From an uncultured Desulfobulbaceae bacterium (GTDB lineage Bacteria; Desulfobacterota; Desulfobulbia; Desulfobulbales; BM004), in NCBI GenBank assembly GCA_947258675.1, contig CAMYJP010000133.1, positions 1-5,968 on the forward strand: 5,968 nt of DNA, read 5' to 3'. Position numbers and translations under genes: made by a program. Below, one piece after another: positions 1 to 5,968 of the stretch; within the stretch, counting starts at the first letter, position 1; the number at the start of each line of letters is the position of its first letter. The notes under the pieces are model-generated. The model had not been told where the DNA came from. It did no database searches and saw only the letters and a program-made list of their open reading frames with translations.

Positions 1-1
1 C

Positions 2-685
2 ACTACCATGGCAGCAATGGTAGATTACATTAATTCCTCCCGGGCCCATCACATTCTTACCATTGAAGACCCCATAGAGTTTGTCCATCCCTTAAAAAAA
101 GGAGTAGTGAATCAGCGTCAGTTGGGCAAAGATACACTATCTTACGGAAATGCACTTAAAGGCGCATTGCGTCAGGATCCTGATGTCATCATGATTGGTG
201 AACTGCGTGATCTGGAAACGATTTCCATGGCAATTTCAGCAGCTGAAACCGGACATCTTGTTATTGGTACCCTGGCGACCGCTAGTGGTCCGAAAACGAT
301 TGAGAGAATCATTAATTCCTACCCGCACTCAGAGCAAAGTCAGATCCGCGCAATGCTTAGCGAAGCTTTAAAAGCCGTTGTTACTCAACGTCTGATTCCC
401 AGCATTGACGGCCAGAGAATGTATCTGGCTGTGGAGATACTTCTTGGAACGATGTCTGTGGGCAATATGATTCGAGACAACAAGACTTTCCAGCTCACCT
501 CAGTCATGCAGACTGGCAGAAGTATTGGGATGCAGCTGATGGATGATTCCATTATGGCCTTGCTTAAGGAAGAAAAGATTTCACCGGAACTTGCCTTAGC
601 CAATGCTGCAGATGAGAAACTCTTCCGGCCATTTCTGGAGACAGGTGAAGGTCAAGAAGAGCAGGAAACAGTCGCAATGGCTTAA
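2..685 (+). CDS. pilT: PilT-family type IV pilus ATPase, 3' part (5' end outside window)
   Basis: This is the C-terminal ATPase core of a PilT-family hexameric motor. Such proteins act in the cytoplasm at the base of the type IV pilus and power pilin disassembly and retraction. The reading frame is open to the left edge. Its first residues (TTMAAM) match the stretch just after GPTGSGKS in the next gene, so the ATG at 8 is an internal methionine and not a start. Counting from that Met, the Asp box (TIEDPIEF) is at 18-25, Walker B (DPDVIMIGELRD, with the conserved Glu) at 57-68 and the His box at about 79-95. In the His box the first His is kept (TGH, residue 83), but the second position of the usual GTLHT is Ala (GTLAT, residue 90; codon 275-277). 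The C-terminal motif corresponding to AIRNLIRE reads SVGNMIRD. A short acidic, Gln/Glu-rich tail ends the protein. The next pilT paralogue starts 35 bases downstream, so they are probably co-transcribed. The family call is firm; its role as retraction motor versus accessory subunit is open. Confidence 0.93.
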   Translation, partial: TTMAAMVDYINSSRAHHILTIEDPIEFVHPLKKGVVNQRQLGKDTLSYGNALKGALRQDPDVIMIGELRDLETISMAISAAETGHLVIGTLATASGPKTIERIINSYPHSEQSQIRAMLSEALKAVVTQRLIPSIDGQRMYLAVEILLGTMSVGNMIRDNKTFQLTSVMQTGRSIGMQLMDDSIMALLKEEKISPELALANAADEKLFRPFLETGEGQEEQETVAMA

Positions 686-720
686 TAATGTACAATGTAA
701 TTCCATCAAATAGGTAAATA

Positions 721-1794
721 ATGGCAAAAATAGATACATATTTTACTGAAATGCAACAAAAAGGAGCCAGCGATCTGCATATGGTCGTAGGTTTTCCTCC
801 ATTATTACGCCTTCGTGGTGAACTTGTACCTCTTGATCATCCTATGCTGACCTCTGAATCAAATAAAGAGATCCTCTACGAGATATTGGGGCCTGTGCAG
901 CGGGCCCAGTTAGAAAAAAATTTGGATTTTGATATGGCCTATGAGTTGGAAGGTGTTGGCCGCTTTCGTTGCAATATATTATTTCAGCACAGAGGCATAG
1001 GAGCTGTTTTTCGCATTATCCCTACAGAAATTCTGACTCTTGAAAAGCTCAACATGCCAGAAACACTAAAAACAATTGCTTCATACCAATACGGACTGGT
1101 ATTAGTCACTGGTCCAACAGGCAGTGGTAAGTCCACCACCATGGCCGCTATAATAAATCATATTAATGAAGCGCAGGATAAACACATCGTCACGATTGAA
1201 GATCCCCTTGAGTTTGTGCATCCTAATAAAAGAGCCATATTCACCCAAAGAGAAATTGGCTCGCATGCAAAGAGTTTCTCGGACGCCCTTAAGGTAGCCA
1301 GCCGGGAAGATCCTGATATAGTTTTGGTTGGTGAGATGCGGGACCTTGAAACAATATCTCTGGCTCTTGAATGTGCGGAATTGGGAATCCTGGTATTTGG
1401 CACACTTCATACCAACAGCGCATCAAAAACTATTGACCGGATAATAAATGCCTTTCCATCAGATCAACAGGCTCAGACCAGAACAATGTTATCGGAATCC
1501 CTGAGGGCTGTGGTAGCCCAGCAGCTTCTTAAAACAAGCAACGGAAAAGGGCGATGTGCTGCGATTGAAATTCTTATAGGTTCAAGAGCACTTGCCAGCA
1601 TTATCAGGGAAGGCAAGATCACCCAGATAAATTCTTTGATACAGGGTGGAGCTGAAATGGGAATGCAGACAATGGATCAACATCTCATGCAGCTAATCAA
1701 GAATGAAAAAATTACGGTTGAGGCTGCTTATGAAAAGGCAATTGATAAAAATTTATTTTTGGACCTGATGAAGGAAACACCTGAAATAGTGTAA
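721..1794 (+). CDS. pilT: Type IV pilus retraction ATPase PilT (second paralogue)
   Basis: A complete 357-residue PilT-family ATPase, close to the family's usual length of about 345-370. It is expected to form a cytoplasmic hexamer that drives pilus retraction, twitching and related behaviours. The N-terminal PAS-like domain begins with the ASDLH signature (residues 16-20). The RecA-like core follows: Walker A GPTGSGKS (131-138), Asp box TIEDPLEF (158-165), Walker B DPDIVLVGEMRD (198-209, Glu205) and His box GTLHT (His230). The AIRNLIRE-like motif, required for retraction in studied PilTs, reads ALASIIRE (290-297). The first His-box histidine, normally in TGH, is Ile here (LGI, residue 223), the converse of the upstream paralogue. 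The ATG at 721 is supported by AGGT at 712-715, five bases ahead, and by the position of the ASDLH box. A terminator follows at 1883-1921. PilU is less likely because the His box continues as TNSASKTIDRI, the PilT form. Confidence 0.96.
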   Translation: MAKIDTYFTEMQQKGASDLHMVVGFPPLLRLRGELVPLDHPMLTSESNKEILYEILGPVQRAQLEKNLDFDMAYELEGVGRFRCNILFQHRGIGAVFRIIPTEILTLEKLNMPETLKTIASYQYGLVLVTGPTGSGKSTTMAAIINHINEAQDKHIVTIEDPLEFVHPNKRAIFTQREIGSHAKSFSDALKVASREDPDIVLVGEMRDLETISLALECAELGILVFGTLHTNSASKTIDRIINAFPSDQQAQTRTMLSESLRAVVAQQLLKTSNGKGRCAAIEILIGSRALASIIREGKITQINSLIQGGAEMGMQTMDQHLMQLIKNEKITVEAAYEKAIDKNLFLDLMKETPEIV

Positions 1795-1882
1795 TAGTTG
1801 GTTAACTGCCACATGAAATTAGTTTGTTTTCAATAACGGAATCAATAAATTTTATATTATATTTGCAGAAGATAGAGTCAAT

Positions 1883-1921
1883 AAAAAAGCCCAAAAAGTT
1901 ACTGGCTCTTTGGGCTTTTTT
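1883..1921. terminator. Bidirectional intrinsic terminator between convergent genes
   Basis: A perfect 13-bp inverted repeat (1883-1895 with 1909-1921; core GCCCAAA/TTTGGGC) encloses a 13-base loop. The A-run on the left arm and T-run on the right arm give a GC-core stem followed by a U-tract on both strands. It lies 88 bases after the pilT stop and 21 bases beyond the stop of the minus-strand isomerase gene. It can therefore end both convergent transcripts. This is the main content of the 148-base gap 1795-1942. Confidence 0.85.
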
Positions 1922-1942
1922 ATTTTGCTTTTTTTTAGGAGA

Positions 1943-2971
1943 TTAAAAATCAACCAGTTCTACATCAAAGATTAGGGTGGCGTTAGGTGGAATAGGTCCG
2001 CCCCCTCTTTCTCCATATCCGAGTTGAGAAGGAATTATCAAAGTTCGTTTTTCGCCTTTTTTCATATCAATAAAAGCTTCATCCCAGCCTTTAATCACTC
2101 TTCCTTTACCAACAGGAAATTGGAAGGGTTTGCCACGATCAATGGAGGAATCGAATTTCTTTCCATCAAGCAATGTGCCGGTGTAATGGGCAGATACGAT
2201 TGTTCCAGGTTTGGGCTTTGATCCTTCTCCTTCCTTAATAACAACATACATGAGTCCTGATGCAGTCGTAACAGCATTAGGCCATTTATCTTTAACAAGT
2301 TGCTGTTCTTTGGCGGTTTTTTCTTTTTTGGCTTTATCTGCCCTATCGTTAATCCCTCCCAATAGTTCGTCAAAAGCTGCCTGATCCGCCTTGAAGGCTT
2401 TAGCCTCATCCCCGACTCTAATAATTTCAATCGCTTTAATGGTGTCTCCTTTCTGAATGGTGTCAACAATGTCCTGACCTGAAACAACATGGCCAAAAAC
2501 AGTGTGCTTACCGTCCAGCCAGGGAGTTGGGACATGGGTGATGAAGAATTGACTGCCATTGGTGCCTGGTCCTCCATTGGCCATGGAAAGAATTCCTGGC
2601 CGGTCATGCTTGAGTGTTGGGTCTATTTCATCCGGGAATTTATAACCTGGATCGCCGGTTCCGGTACCCAGCGGGCAACCGCCTTGGATCATGAAATTAG
2701 GGATTACCCGATGAAAGGTCAAGCCGTCGTAAAACCGAACACCTTTGTCTTTATTGGAATCCTTGGTACCTTCTGCAAGACCGACGAAATTAGCAACGGT
2801 AACAGGGGTTTTTTTGAATTCCAAAGAGGTTACAATATCTCCCTTTGAGGTCATAAAATTAGCATACAGTCCATCTTTAAGTTGCGGTTCTTCGCTGGCC
2901 ATGATTTCTCCTTTTGAAAAAATAAGTAGAGTGAAAATAAATAATAAAGAATACCACGAAATACGTTTCAT
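1943..2971 (-). CDS. Exported dual-domain peptidyl-prolyl isomerase: cyclophilin-FKBP fusion
   Basis: A 342-residue protein joining two unrelated prolyl cis-trans isomerase folds; it should speed proline-limited protein folding, probably in the periplasm. Residues 1-25 look like a Sec signal peptide: MKR, then a hydrophobic run (about 4-19), with likely cleavage after Ile-Met-Ala. The cyclophilin domain spans about 33-187. It keeps the catalytic Arg88 (FHRV), Phe93-Met94 and Gln96 (FMIQGG), the GSQFFIT strand (139-145), and Trp151, Leu152 and His156 (PWLDGKH). A charged, Lys/Glu/Ala-rich helical linker follows (about 188-230). The FKBP domain (about 232-342) keeps Tyr263 (AHYTG), Asp274 (KFDSS), Val292-Ile293 and Trp296 (VIKGWDE), Tyr319 (GYGERGGG) and Phe335, so both active sites look intact. 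The ATG at 2971 has GGAGG seven bases upstream. A second ATG (codon 24, at 2902) has its own strong ribosome-binding site and would give a leaderless product. The gene is convergent with pilT and divergent from waaA. Confidence 0.93.
   Translation of the reverse strand: MKRISWYSLLFIFTLLIFSKGEIMASEEPQLKDGLYANFMTSKGDIVTSLEFKKTPVTVANFVGLAEGTKDSNKDKGVRFYDGLTFHRVIPNFMIQGGCPLGTGTGDPGYKFPDEIDPTLKHDRPGILSMANGGPGTNGSQFFITHVPTPWLDGKHTVFGHVVSGQDIVDTIQKGDTIKAIEIIRVGDEAKAFKADQAAFDELLGGINDRADKAKKEKTAKEQQLVKDKWPNAVTTASGLMYVVIKEGEGSKPKPGTIVSAHYTGTLLDGKKFDSSIDRGKPFQFPVGKGRVIKGWDEAFIDMKKGEKRTLIIPSQLGYGERGGGPIPPNATLIFDVELVDF
2907..2913 (-). promoter_or_regulatory. Possible internal ribosome-binding site for a leaderless isomerase
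   Basis: On the minus strand the sequence reads AAGGAGA, with GGAG five bases ahead of the in-frame ATG at 2902 (codon 24). These bases also encode Lys-Gly-Glu near the end of the signal peptide, so the match may be chance. If used, it would produce a cytoplasmic protein that starts almost exactly at the mature N-terminus of the exported form. Confidence 0.4.
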
Positions 2972-2978
2972 ACTGTTT

Positions 2979-2983
2979 CCTCC
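2979..2983 (-). promoter_or_regulatory. Ribosome-binding site for the full-length (secreted) isomerase
   Basis: On the minus strand the sequence reads GGAGG, seven bases ahead of the ATG at 2971. This is a near-consensus Shine-Dalgarno site at normal spacing. It supports the start that includes the signal peptide. Confidence 0.8.
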
Positions 2984-3000
2984 GCTTTTAGCTTCCTTTT

Positions 3001-3030
3001 ATTACAGAAAAATGATACCGGTTATGAAAA
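3001..3030 (-). promoter_or_regulatory. Weak sigma-70-like promoter candidate for the isomerase gene
   Basis: On the minus strand TTTTCA (3025-3030, 4 of 6 to the -35 consensus) is followed after 18 bases by TGTAAT (3001-3006, 5 of 6 to the -10 consensus). This lies 30-60 bases upstream of the ATG at 2971. The match was found by eye in AT-rich sequence, so false positives are likely. Confidence 0.3.
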
Positions 3031-3273
3031 TTGAGGTCGCTCTTTAAACAAATCATTGTCCGGTTGGGAATTGTTGCTACGGTACTGAAGGGTTTTCGAA
3101 TTCCTTGAGGTCTGATGATTAACTTGGAAATAATTACAATGCTTATTCCATTTATGTCAAGTGAAAACAGGTGGTGTTCGATACCCAAAGAGAGAAGTTT
3201 ACATAACGCGGTTTGCTATCCTATTTATATTACGATGTATTTAGTAACCCCTAGTTTTTTTCTCTCGCCACTA

Positions 3274-3302
3274 TTGACGAACGTGTTGATAACGGTTTAA
3301 AT
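3274..3302 (+). promoter_or_regulatory. Sigma-70-like promoter candidate for waaA
   Basis: TTGACG (3274-3279, 5 of 6 to -35) is followed after exactly 17 bases by TTAAAT (3297-3302, 4 of 6 to -10). Initiation would fall near 3309, giving a leader of about 55 bases before the TTG start at 3364. The left arm of an inverted repeat overlaps the spacer and -10 region, which would suit an operator. The assignment rests on spacing and partial matches only. Confidence 0.38.
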
Positions 3303-3346
3303 TACGCGGATTTTTAATATGCCGAACCTGTCAACCAAACCGTTAT
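3289..3346. repeat. 10-bp perfect inverted repeat upstream of waaA
   Basis: ATAACGGTTT (3289-3298) is mirrored exactly by AAACCGTTAT (3337-3346), separated by 38 bases. A near copy with two extra bases, ATAACG-CG-GTTT, lies at 3203-3214. The left arm overlaps the candidate -10 element for waaA. It may be a pair of protein-binding half-sites or may form a stem in DNA; no known operator is recognised. Confidence 0.5.
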
Positions 3347-3363
3347 TATAGGCAGTATATCTA

Positions 3364-4665
3364 TTGATTTATAGAACTTACCAGCTATTAGGCTGGCTCT
3401 TTTTTATAATCTGTTTCCTGCCTTATTTTCTGTATAGTCTCGTTGTTGGTCGAAATTATGACGGCTTTGGTCAACGTCTCGGATTTATTGATAAAATTGA
3501 AAAAGAGAAACACCGGTCTTTGAAAGTATGGTTGCATGCCGCTTCGGTAGGCGAAGTTCAGGTGGCAAGAGCCTTGATAGCTGAGCTGAAGAAAATAGTA
3601 CCTCTCGCCTCCTTTGTCCTTTCGGTAATGACCGAACAAGGCCGAAAGGTGGCTGAGGAGTATCTGGGATCTGAAGTCCGGGTAATTTATGCTCCGCTTG
3701 ATCTATATGGGATTGTCGGAAAAACCCTGAAAGCAATTCGTCCTGACGTTTACATCTGCCTTGAAACTGAAATCTGGCCAAACATTATTGTTCAAGCTTA
3801 TATGGAAGGAGTGAAACTGATTCTTTTAAATGGCAGAATGTCAGATCGCTCATTCAACAGATACCGCTTCATACACCGTTTCATAAAAGAATTGTTATCT
3901 TACTTTGCAGTTATATCGGTTATCCAGACTTTGGACGCAGAGCGATATGTTGCCTTGGGAGCGGAGTCGAGTAAGGTTATAGTCAATGGAAATGCCAAAT
4001 ATGATCTGGTTGGAGAGCATGATCCGGAAGCATTGACGCACAGGTGTCAGTCCATGCTCGGCGTAAAGCCTAATCAGCCTTTACTGGTCACCGGCAGCAC
4101 ACATACCGGGGAAGAAGAACTTCTCATTCGAGTTTATAACGATCTCAAACTGCATGAATCTGTCAATGAAGAACTTGTCTGGGTAGTTGCTCCAAGGCAT
4201 CTTGAGAGGCTTGCGGAAGTTGAGAGGATATTTGCTATAAATCAAATTAATTATATGCTGCTTAGTGAAGTTAAACAGCACGGCCGTAAAGCTTCAGTCA
4301 TTTTAGTCGACCTGATGGGGAGATTGGCCGATATCTATTCAATAGCCACGTATGTTTTTTGTGGTGGTAGTTTAGTTAAACGAGGCGGCCATAATATCAT
4401 TGAGGCGGCGGTCTGGGGTAAACCAGTGTTTTACGGTCCTTATATGGATGATTTTGCTGATGCTGCTGATCTTCTCGAATCTGTTGGTGCAGGATATAAG
4501 GTACAAAACACAGAGGAACTTTCCAAAAAGATTCAGTATTTTGCCAATCATAAAGAAGAATATGCTGTCGCTGGAAAAAGAGCCCGTGAGGTAGCCTTGG
4601 CCCAGCAGGGGTCGGCATTTAAACAGGCTCACCTTGTTCTCGATGTTTTAGAACGGAAGCGATAG
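3364..4665 (+). CDS. waaA: 3-deoxy-D-manno-octulosonic acid (Kdo) transferase
   Basis: WaaA (KdtA) transfers Kdo from CMP-Kdo to the lipid A precursor on the inner face of the cytoplasmic membrane, the first step of lipopolysaccharide inner-core assembly. The 433 residues are close to the roughly 425 of the E. coli enzyme. An N-terminal hydrophobic segment (about 5-28) is the expected membrane anchor. The N-terminal GT-B half holds WLHAASVGEV (56-65; Glu64 matches the family's catalytic base), ETEIWPN (134-140) and NGRMSDRS (156-163). The C-terminal half holds GSTHTGEEE (244-252), APRH (276-279) and the nucleotide-sugar-binding stretch GGSLVKRGGHN (334-344) with Glu347. The start is taken as TTG at 3364. 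An in-frame TAG lies at 3349-3351, no ATG or GTG lies between, and the anchor aligns well from here. Its ribosome-binding site is poor (AGG about 11 bases upstream). carA follows after 97 bases. Whether one or two Kdo residues are added cannot be read from the sequence. Confidence 0.95.
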   Translation: MIYRTYQLLGWLFFIICFLPYFLYSLVVGRNYDGFGQRLGFIDKIEKEKHRSLKVWLHAASVGEVQVARALIAELKKIVPLASFVLSVMTEQGRKVAEEYLGSEVRVIYAPLDLYGIVGKTLKAIRPDVYICLETEIWPNIIVQAYMEGVKLILLNGRMSDRSFNRYRFIHRFIKELLSYFAVISVIQTLDAERYVALGAESSKVIVNGNAKYDLVGEHDPEALTHRCQSMLGVKPNQPLLVTGSTHTGEEELLIRVYNDLKLHESVNEELVWVVAPRHLERLAEVERIFAINQINYMLLSEVKQHGRKASVILVDLMGRLADIYSIATYVFCGGSLVKRGGHNIIEAAVWGKPVFYGPYMDDFADAADLLESVGAGYKVQNTEELSKKIQYFANHKEEYAVAGKRAREVALAQQGSAFKQAHLVLDVLERKR

Positions 4666-4762
4666 AGAAATCTTCTTAGAAAACGGATTTATTTTCTTAA
4701 AAGGATCGCCTCCAGTTTTACGCAAGGATAAATAAAAATATTACTTATGGAATTAAACAGAT

Positions 4763-5902
4763 ATGAAAGCTCTTGTTGCTCTTGAAGATGGAACTGTATT
4801 TGAGGGAGTCTCATTTGCCGGCACAGGAGAAGCCGCTGGCGAGATTGTATTTAATACAGGAATGACCGGTTATCAGGAAGTCCTGACCGACCCATCCTAT
4901 AAAGGACAGATTGTCACCATGACCTATCCGTTGATTGGCAATTATGGTGTCAATCAAGAGGATATGGAATCGAATAAGATACAGCCTGAAGCCTTTCTTG
5001 TTAAAGAATATAATGCTATTCCTAGTAATTTCCGTTCCACGGGTACACTGGCAGACTTTCTCAAGGAATATGAAATTATTGGTGTTCAAGGAATTGATAC
5101 TCGAGCTTTAACCAGACATATCAGGACTGCCGGCGCCATGAAAGGAATCGTCTCCACTCTCGATCTTGATCCGGAATCGCTTATCAAAAAAGCCAAGGAA
5201 TCAGAAGGACTGATCGGTCGGAATTTGGTCAGAGAGGTTACCTGTCGGGAACCGTATTGCTGGGATGCAAACGAGAGGAGCGGAGGTCTGCCGCACCCGG
5301 GCAATAATTTTTCAGGTTCATCATCGGGTAAATTTAGAGTCGTAGCTCTAGATTATGGTCTTAAATACAATCAGTTAAGAATTCTAGCTGAAAAAGAATG
5401 CCGAGTTCAGGTTGTACCTGCTACGACATCGACAAAAGATGTTTTAGCATTGGAACCAGATGGTATATTCCTCGCCAATGGACCGGGTGATCCTGCAGCT
5501 GTAGAAGGAGTGGTTGACACAGTTCGTGAACTTTTGGGTCAAAAACCTATTTTCGGTATTTGTCTGGGCCATCAGATCTTGGGATTGGCTTTTGGCGGGA
5601 GTACATATAAGCTTAAATTCGGACATCGCGGGGCGAATCAGCCGGTTAAAGATTTATTAACCGGACGAATTGAAATAACCTCCCAGAATCATGGCTTTTG
5701 TGTCGATTTAGATAGCCTGGATCCTGATGAGGTTGAGTTAACCCATGTCAATCTCAACGACGGTAGCCTTGAAGGAATGCGACACAGAAAACTCCCTGCT
5801 TTTTCTGTTCAGTACCATCCAGAAAATGCTCCAGGGCCGCATGATTCTTTGTACCTGTTTGATCGATTCGTTGACATGATGAAAGATCAGGAAAATATTT
5901 AA
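4763..5902 (+). CDS. carA: Carbamoyl-phosphate synthetase small (glutaminase) subunit
   Basis: CarA hydrolyses glutamine and passes the ammonia to CarB, which makes carbamoyl phosphate for pyrimidine and arginine synthesis in the cytoplasm. The length of 379 residues is typical. The N-terminal CPSase small-chain domain (about 1-150) has the hallmark NTGMTGYQEVLTDPSY (31-46) and IGVQGIDTRALTRHIR (106-121). The class I glutamine amidotransferase domain (about 191-375) has LANGPGDP (237-244), GICLGHQ (265-271, nucleophile Cys267), the SQNHGF motif (307-312) and YHPE (351-354), giving His352 and Glu354 of the triad. All catalytic residues are present. The ATG at 4763 is the natural start because the protein opens directly with the conserved ALVALEDGTVFEG strand. 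Its Shine-Dalgarno is weak (GGA about 11 bases upstream). The 97-base gap after waaA has no terminator, so read-through from waaA is possible. carB is expected downstream but is outside the window. Confidence 0.97.
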   Translation: MKALVALEDGTVFEGVSFAGTGEAAGEIVFNTGMTGYQEVLTDPSYKGQIVTMTYPLIGNYGVNQEDMESNKIQPEAFLVKEYNAIPSNFRSTGTLADFLKEYEIIGVQGIDTRALTRHIRTAGAMKGIVSTLDLDPESLIKKAKESEGLIGRNLVREVTCREPYCWDANERSGGLPHPGNNFSGSSSGKFRVVALDYGLKYNQLRILAEKECRVQVVPATTSTKDVLALEPDGIFLANGPGDPAAVEGVVDTVRELLGQKPIFGICLGHQILGLAFGGSTYKLKFGHRGANQPVKDLLTGRIEITSQNHGFCVDLDSLDPDEVELTHVNLNDGSLEGMRHRKLPAFSVQYHPENAPGPHDSLYLFDRFVDMMKDQENI

Positions 5903-5908
5903 ATATAC

Positions 5909-5957
5909 GATAACCCATTGGGTGTAAATCCTATTAAGTCTAATAGGGGTGGTTATC
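5909..5957. repeat. Nested inverted repeats downstream of carA
   Basis: An outer perfect 7-bp pair, GATAACC (5909-5915) with GGTTATC (5951-5957), encloses an inner perfect hairpin CCTATTA-AGTC-TAATAGG (5930-5947). A third small hairpin, ACCC-ATT-GGGT (5913-5923), shares bases with the outer left arm, so the two would compete. No T-run follows, so it does not look like a simple intrinsic terminator. It begins seven bases after the carA stop. It could be a transcript structure in a carA-carB spacer or part of a short repeat element cut by the window edge. Confidence 0.5.
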
Positions 5958-5968
5958 TTATTAAATCC

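Larger units (their letters stand above)
2972..3363. other. Divergent intergenic region between the isomerase gene and waaA
   Basis: These 392 bases lie between two divergent genes and contain no gene I can defend. Weak sigma-70-like promoter candidates face each way (3001-3030 toward the isomerase, 3274-3302 toward waaA). A 10-bp perfect inverted repeat sits at 3289-3346, with a related copy at 3203-3214. The pentamer CGGTT (or its complement) occurs five times (3019, 3061, 3209, 3293 and, reversed, 3338). I see no tRNA, terminator or riboswitch. The middle part, about 3070-3200, shows nothing recognisable. Confidence 0.6.

Noticed and set aside
8..10. ATG at 8 as the true start of the first gene
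   Set aside because: It is the conserved Met after the Walker A GKSTT, the frame is open to the window edge, and a 225-residue product would lack Walker A and the N-terminal domain.
1102..1410. Long antisense open frames inside pilT
   Set aside because: They lie opposite a strongly conserved coding frame, and their translations have no protein-like features.
2489..2848. A 119-codon plus-strand open frame opposite the cyclophilin domain
   Set aside because: It is a shadow of the conserved minus-strand cyclophilin; its translation has no recognisable domain.
2988..3188. A 66-codon minus-strand open frame upstream of the isomerase gene
   Set aside because: No good ribosome-binding site or recognisable domain; it covers the likely promoter region of the isomerase gene.
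3115..3300. A 61-codon plus-strand open frame with GAGG four bases upstream of its ATG
   Set aside because: The product resembles no family I know and reads like random AT-rich translation, the spacing is short, and its end overlaps the waaA promoter candidate. Conservation in relatives would be needed to revive it.
4666..4762. Possible terminator or carA-specific promoter between waaA and carA
   Set aside because: Only a weak AT-rich GAAAA/TTTTC pairing and a poor -35 match (TTTTAC at 4716) are visible; neither is convincing.

Overview
The window carries four complete protein-coding genes and the 3' part of a fifth. All belong to well-known families. It suggests a diderm (Gram-negative) bacterium: waaA (Kdo transferase) implies lipopolysaccharide, and the PilT-type ATPases imply type IV pili. 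The moderate-to-low GC, tandem pilT paralogues and a secreted cyclophilin-FKBP fusion would fit a deltaproteobacterial (Desulfobacterota-like) genome. That placement is inference and has not been tested by any search.

Layout. (1) Positions 2-685 and 721-1794, plus strand: two consecutive PilT-family retraction ATPase genes, the first cut by the left edge just after its Walker A lysine-serine. (2) 1883-1921: a perfect 13-bp stem with T-runs on both strands, placed to terminate the pilT genes and the convergent gene. (3) 1943-2971, minus strand: an exported peptidyl-prolyl isomerase with an N-terminal cyclophilin domain and a C-terminal FKBP domain. It has two well-placed Shine-Dalgarno/ATG pairs that bracket its signal peptide. 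(4) 2972-3363: a 392-base divergent intergenic region with no convincing gene. It holds weak promoter candidates and a 10-bp perfect inverted repeat in front of waaA. (5) 3364-4665, plus strand: waaA with a TTG start. (6) 4763-5902, plus strand: carA, the glutaminase subunit of carbamoyl-phosphate synthetase. The last 66 bases contain nested inverted repeats; carB would be expected beyond the edge, but this cannot be seen.

How the genes relate. The two pilT genes form a functional unit with each other and with a pilus machine encoded elsewhere. The isomerase serves envelope or general protein folding, waaA serves lipid A-core assembly, and carA serves pyrimidine and arginine synthesis. Apart from the pilT pair, the neighbours are not linked by pathway; this looks like an ordinary chromosomal housekeeping region. 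I found no mobile element, CRISPR array, tRNA or rRNA, and no clear sign of a new multi-gene system. The points most worth a second look are the complementary loss of His-box histidines in the two PilT paralogues, the possible dual translation start of the isomerase, and the inverted repeats upstream of waaA and downstream of carA.
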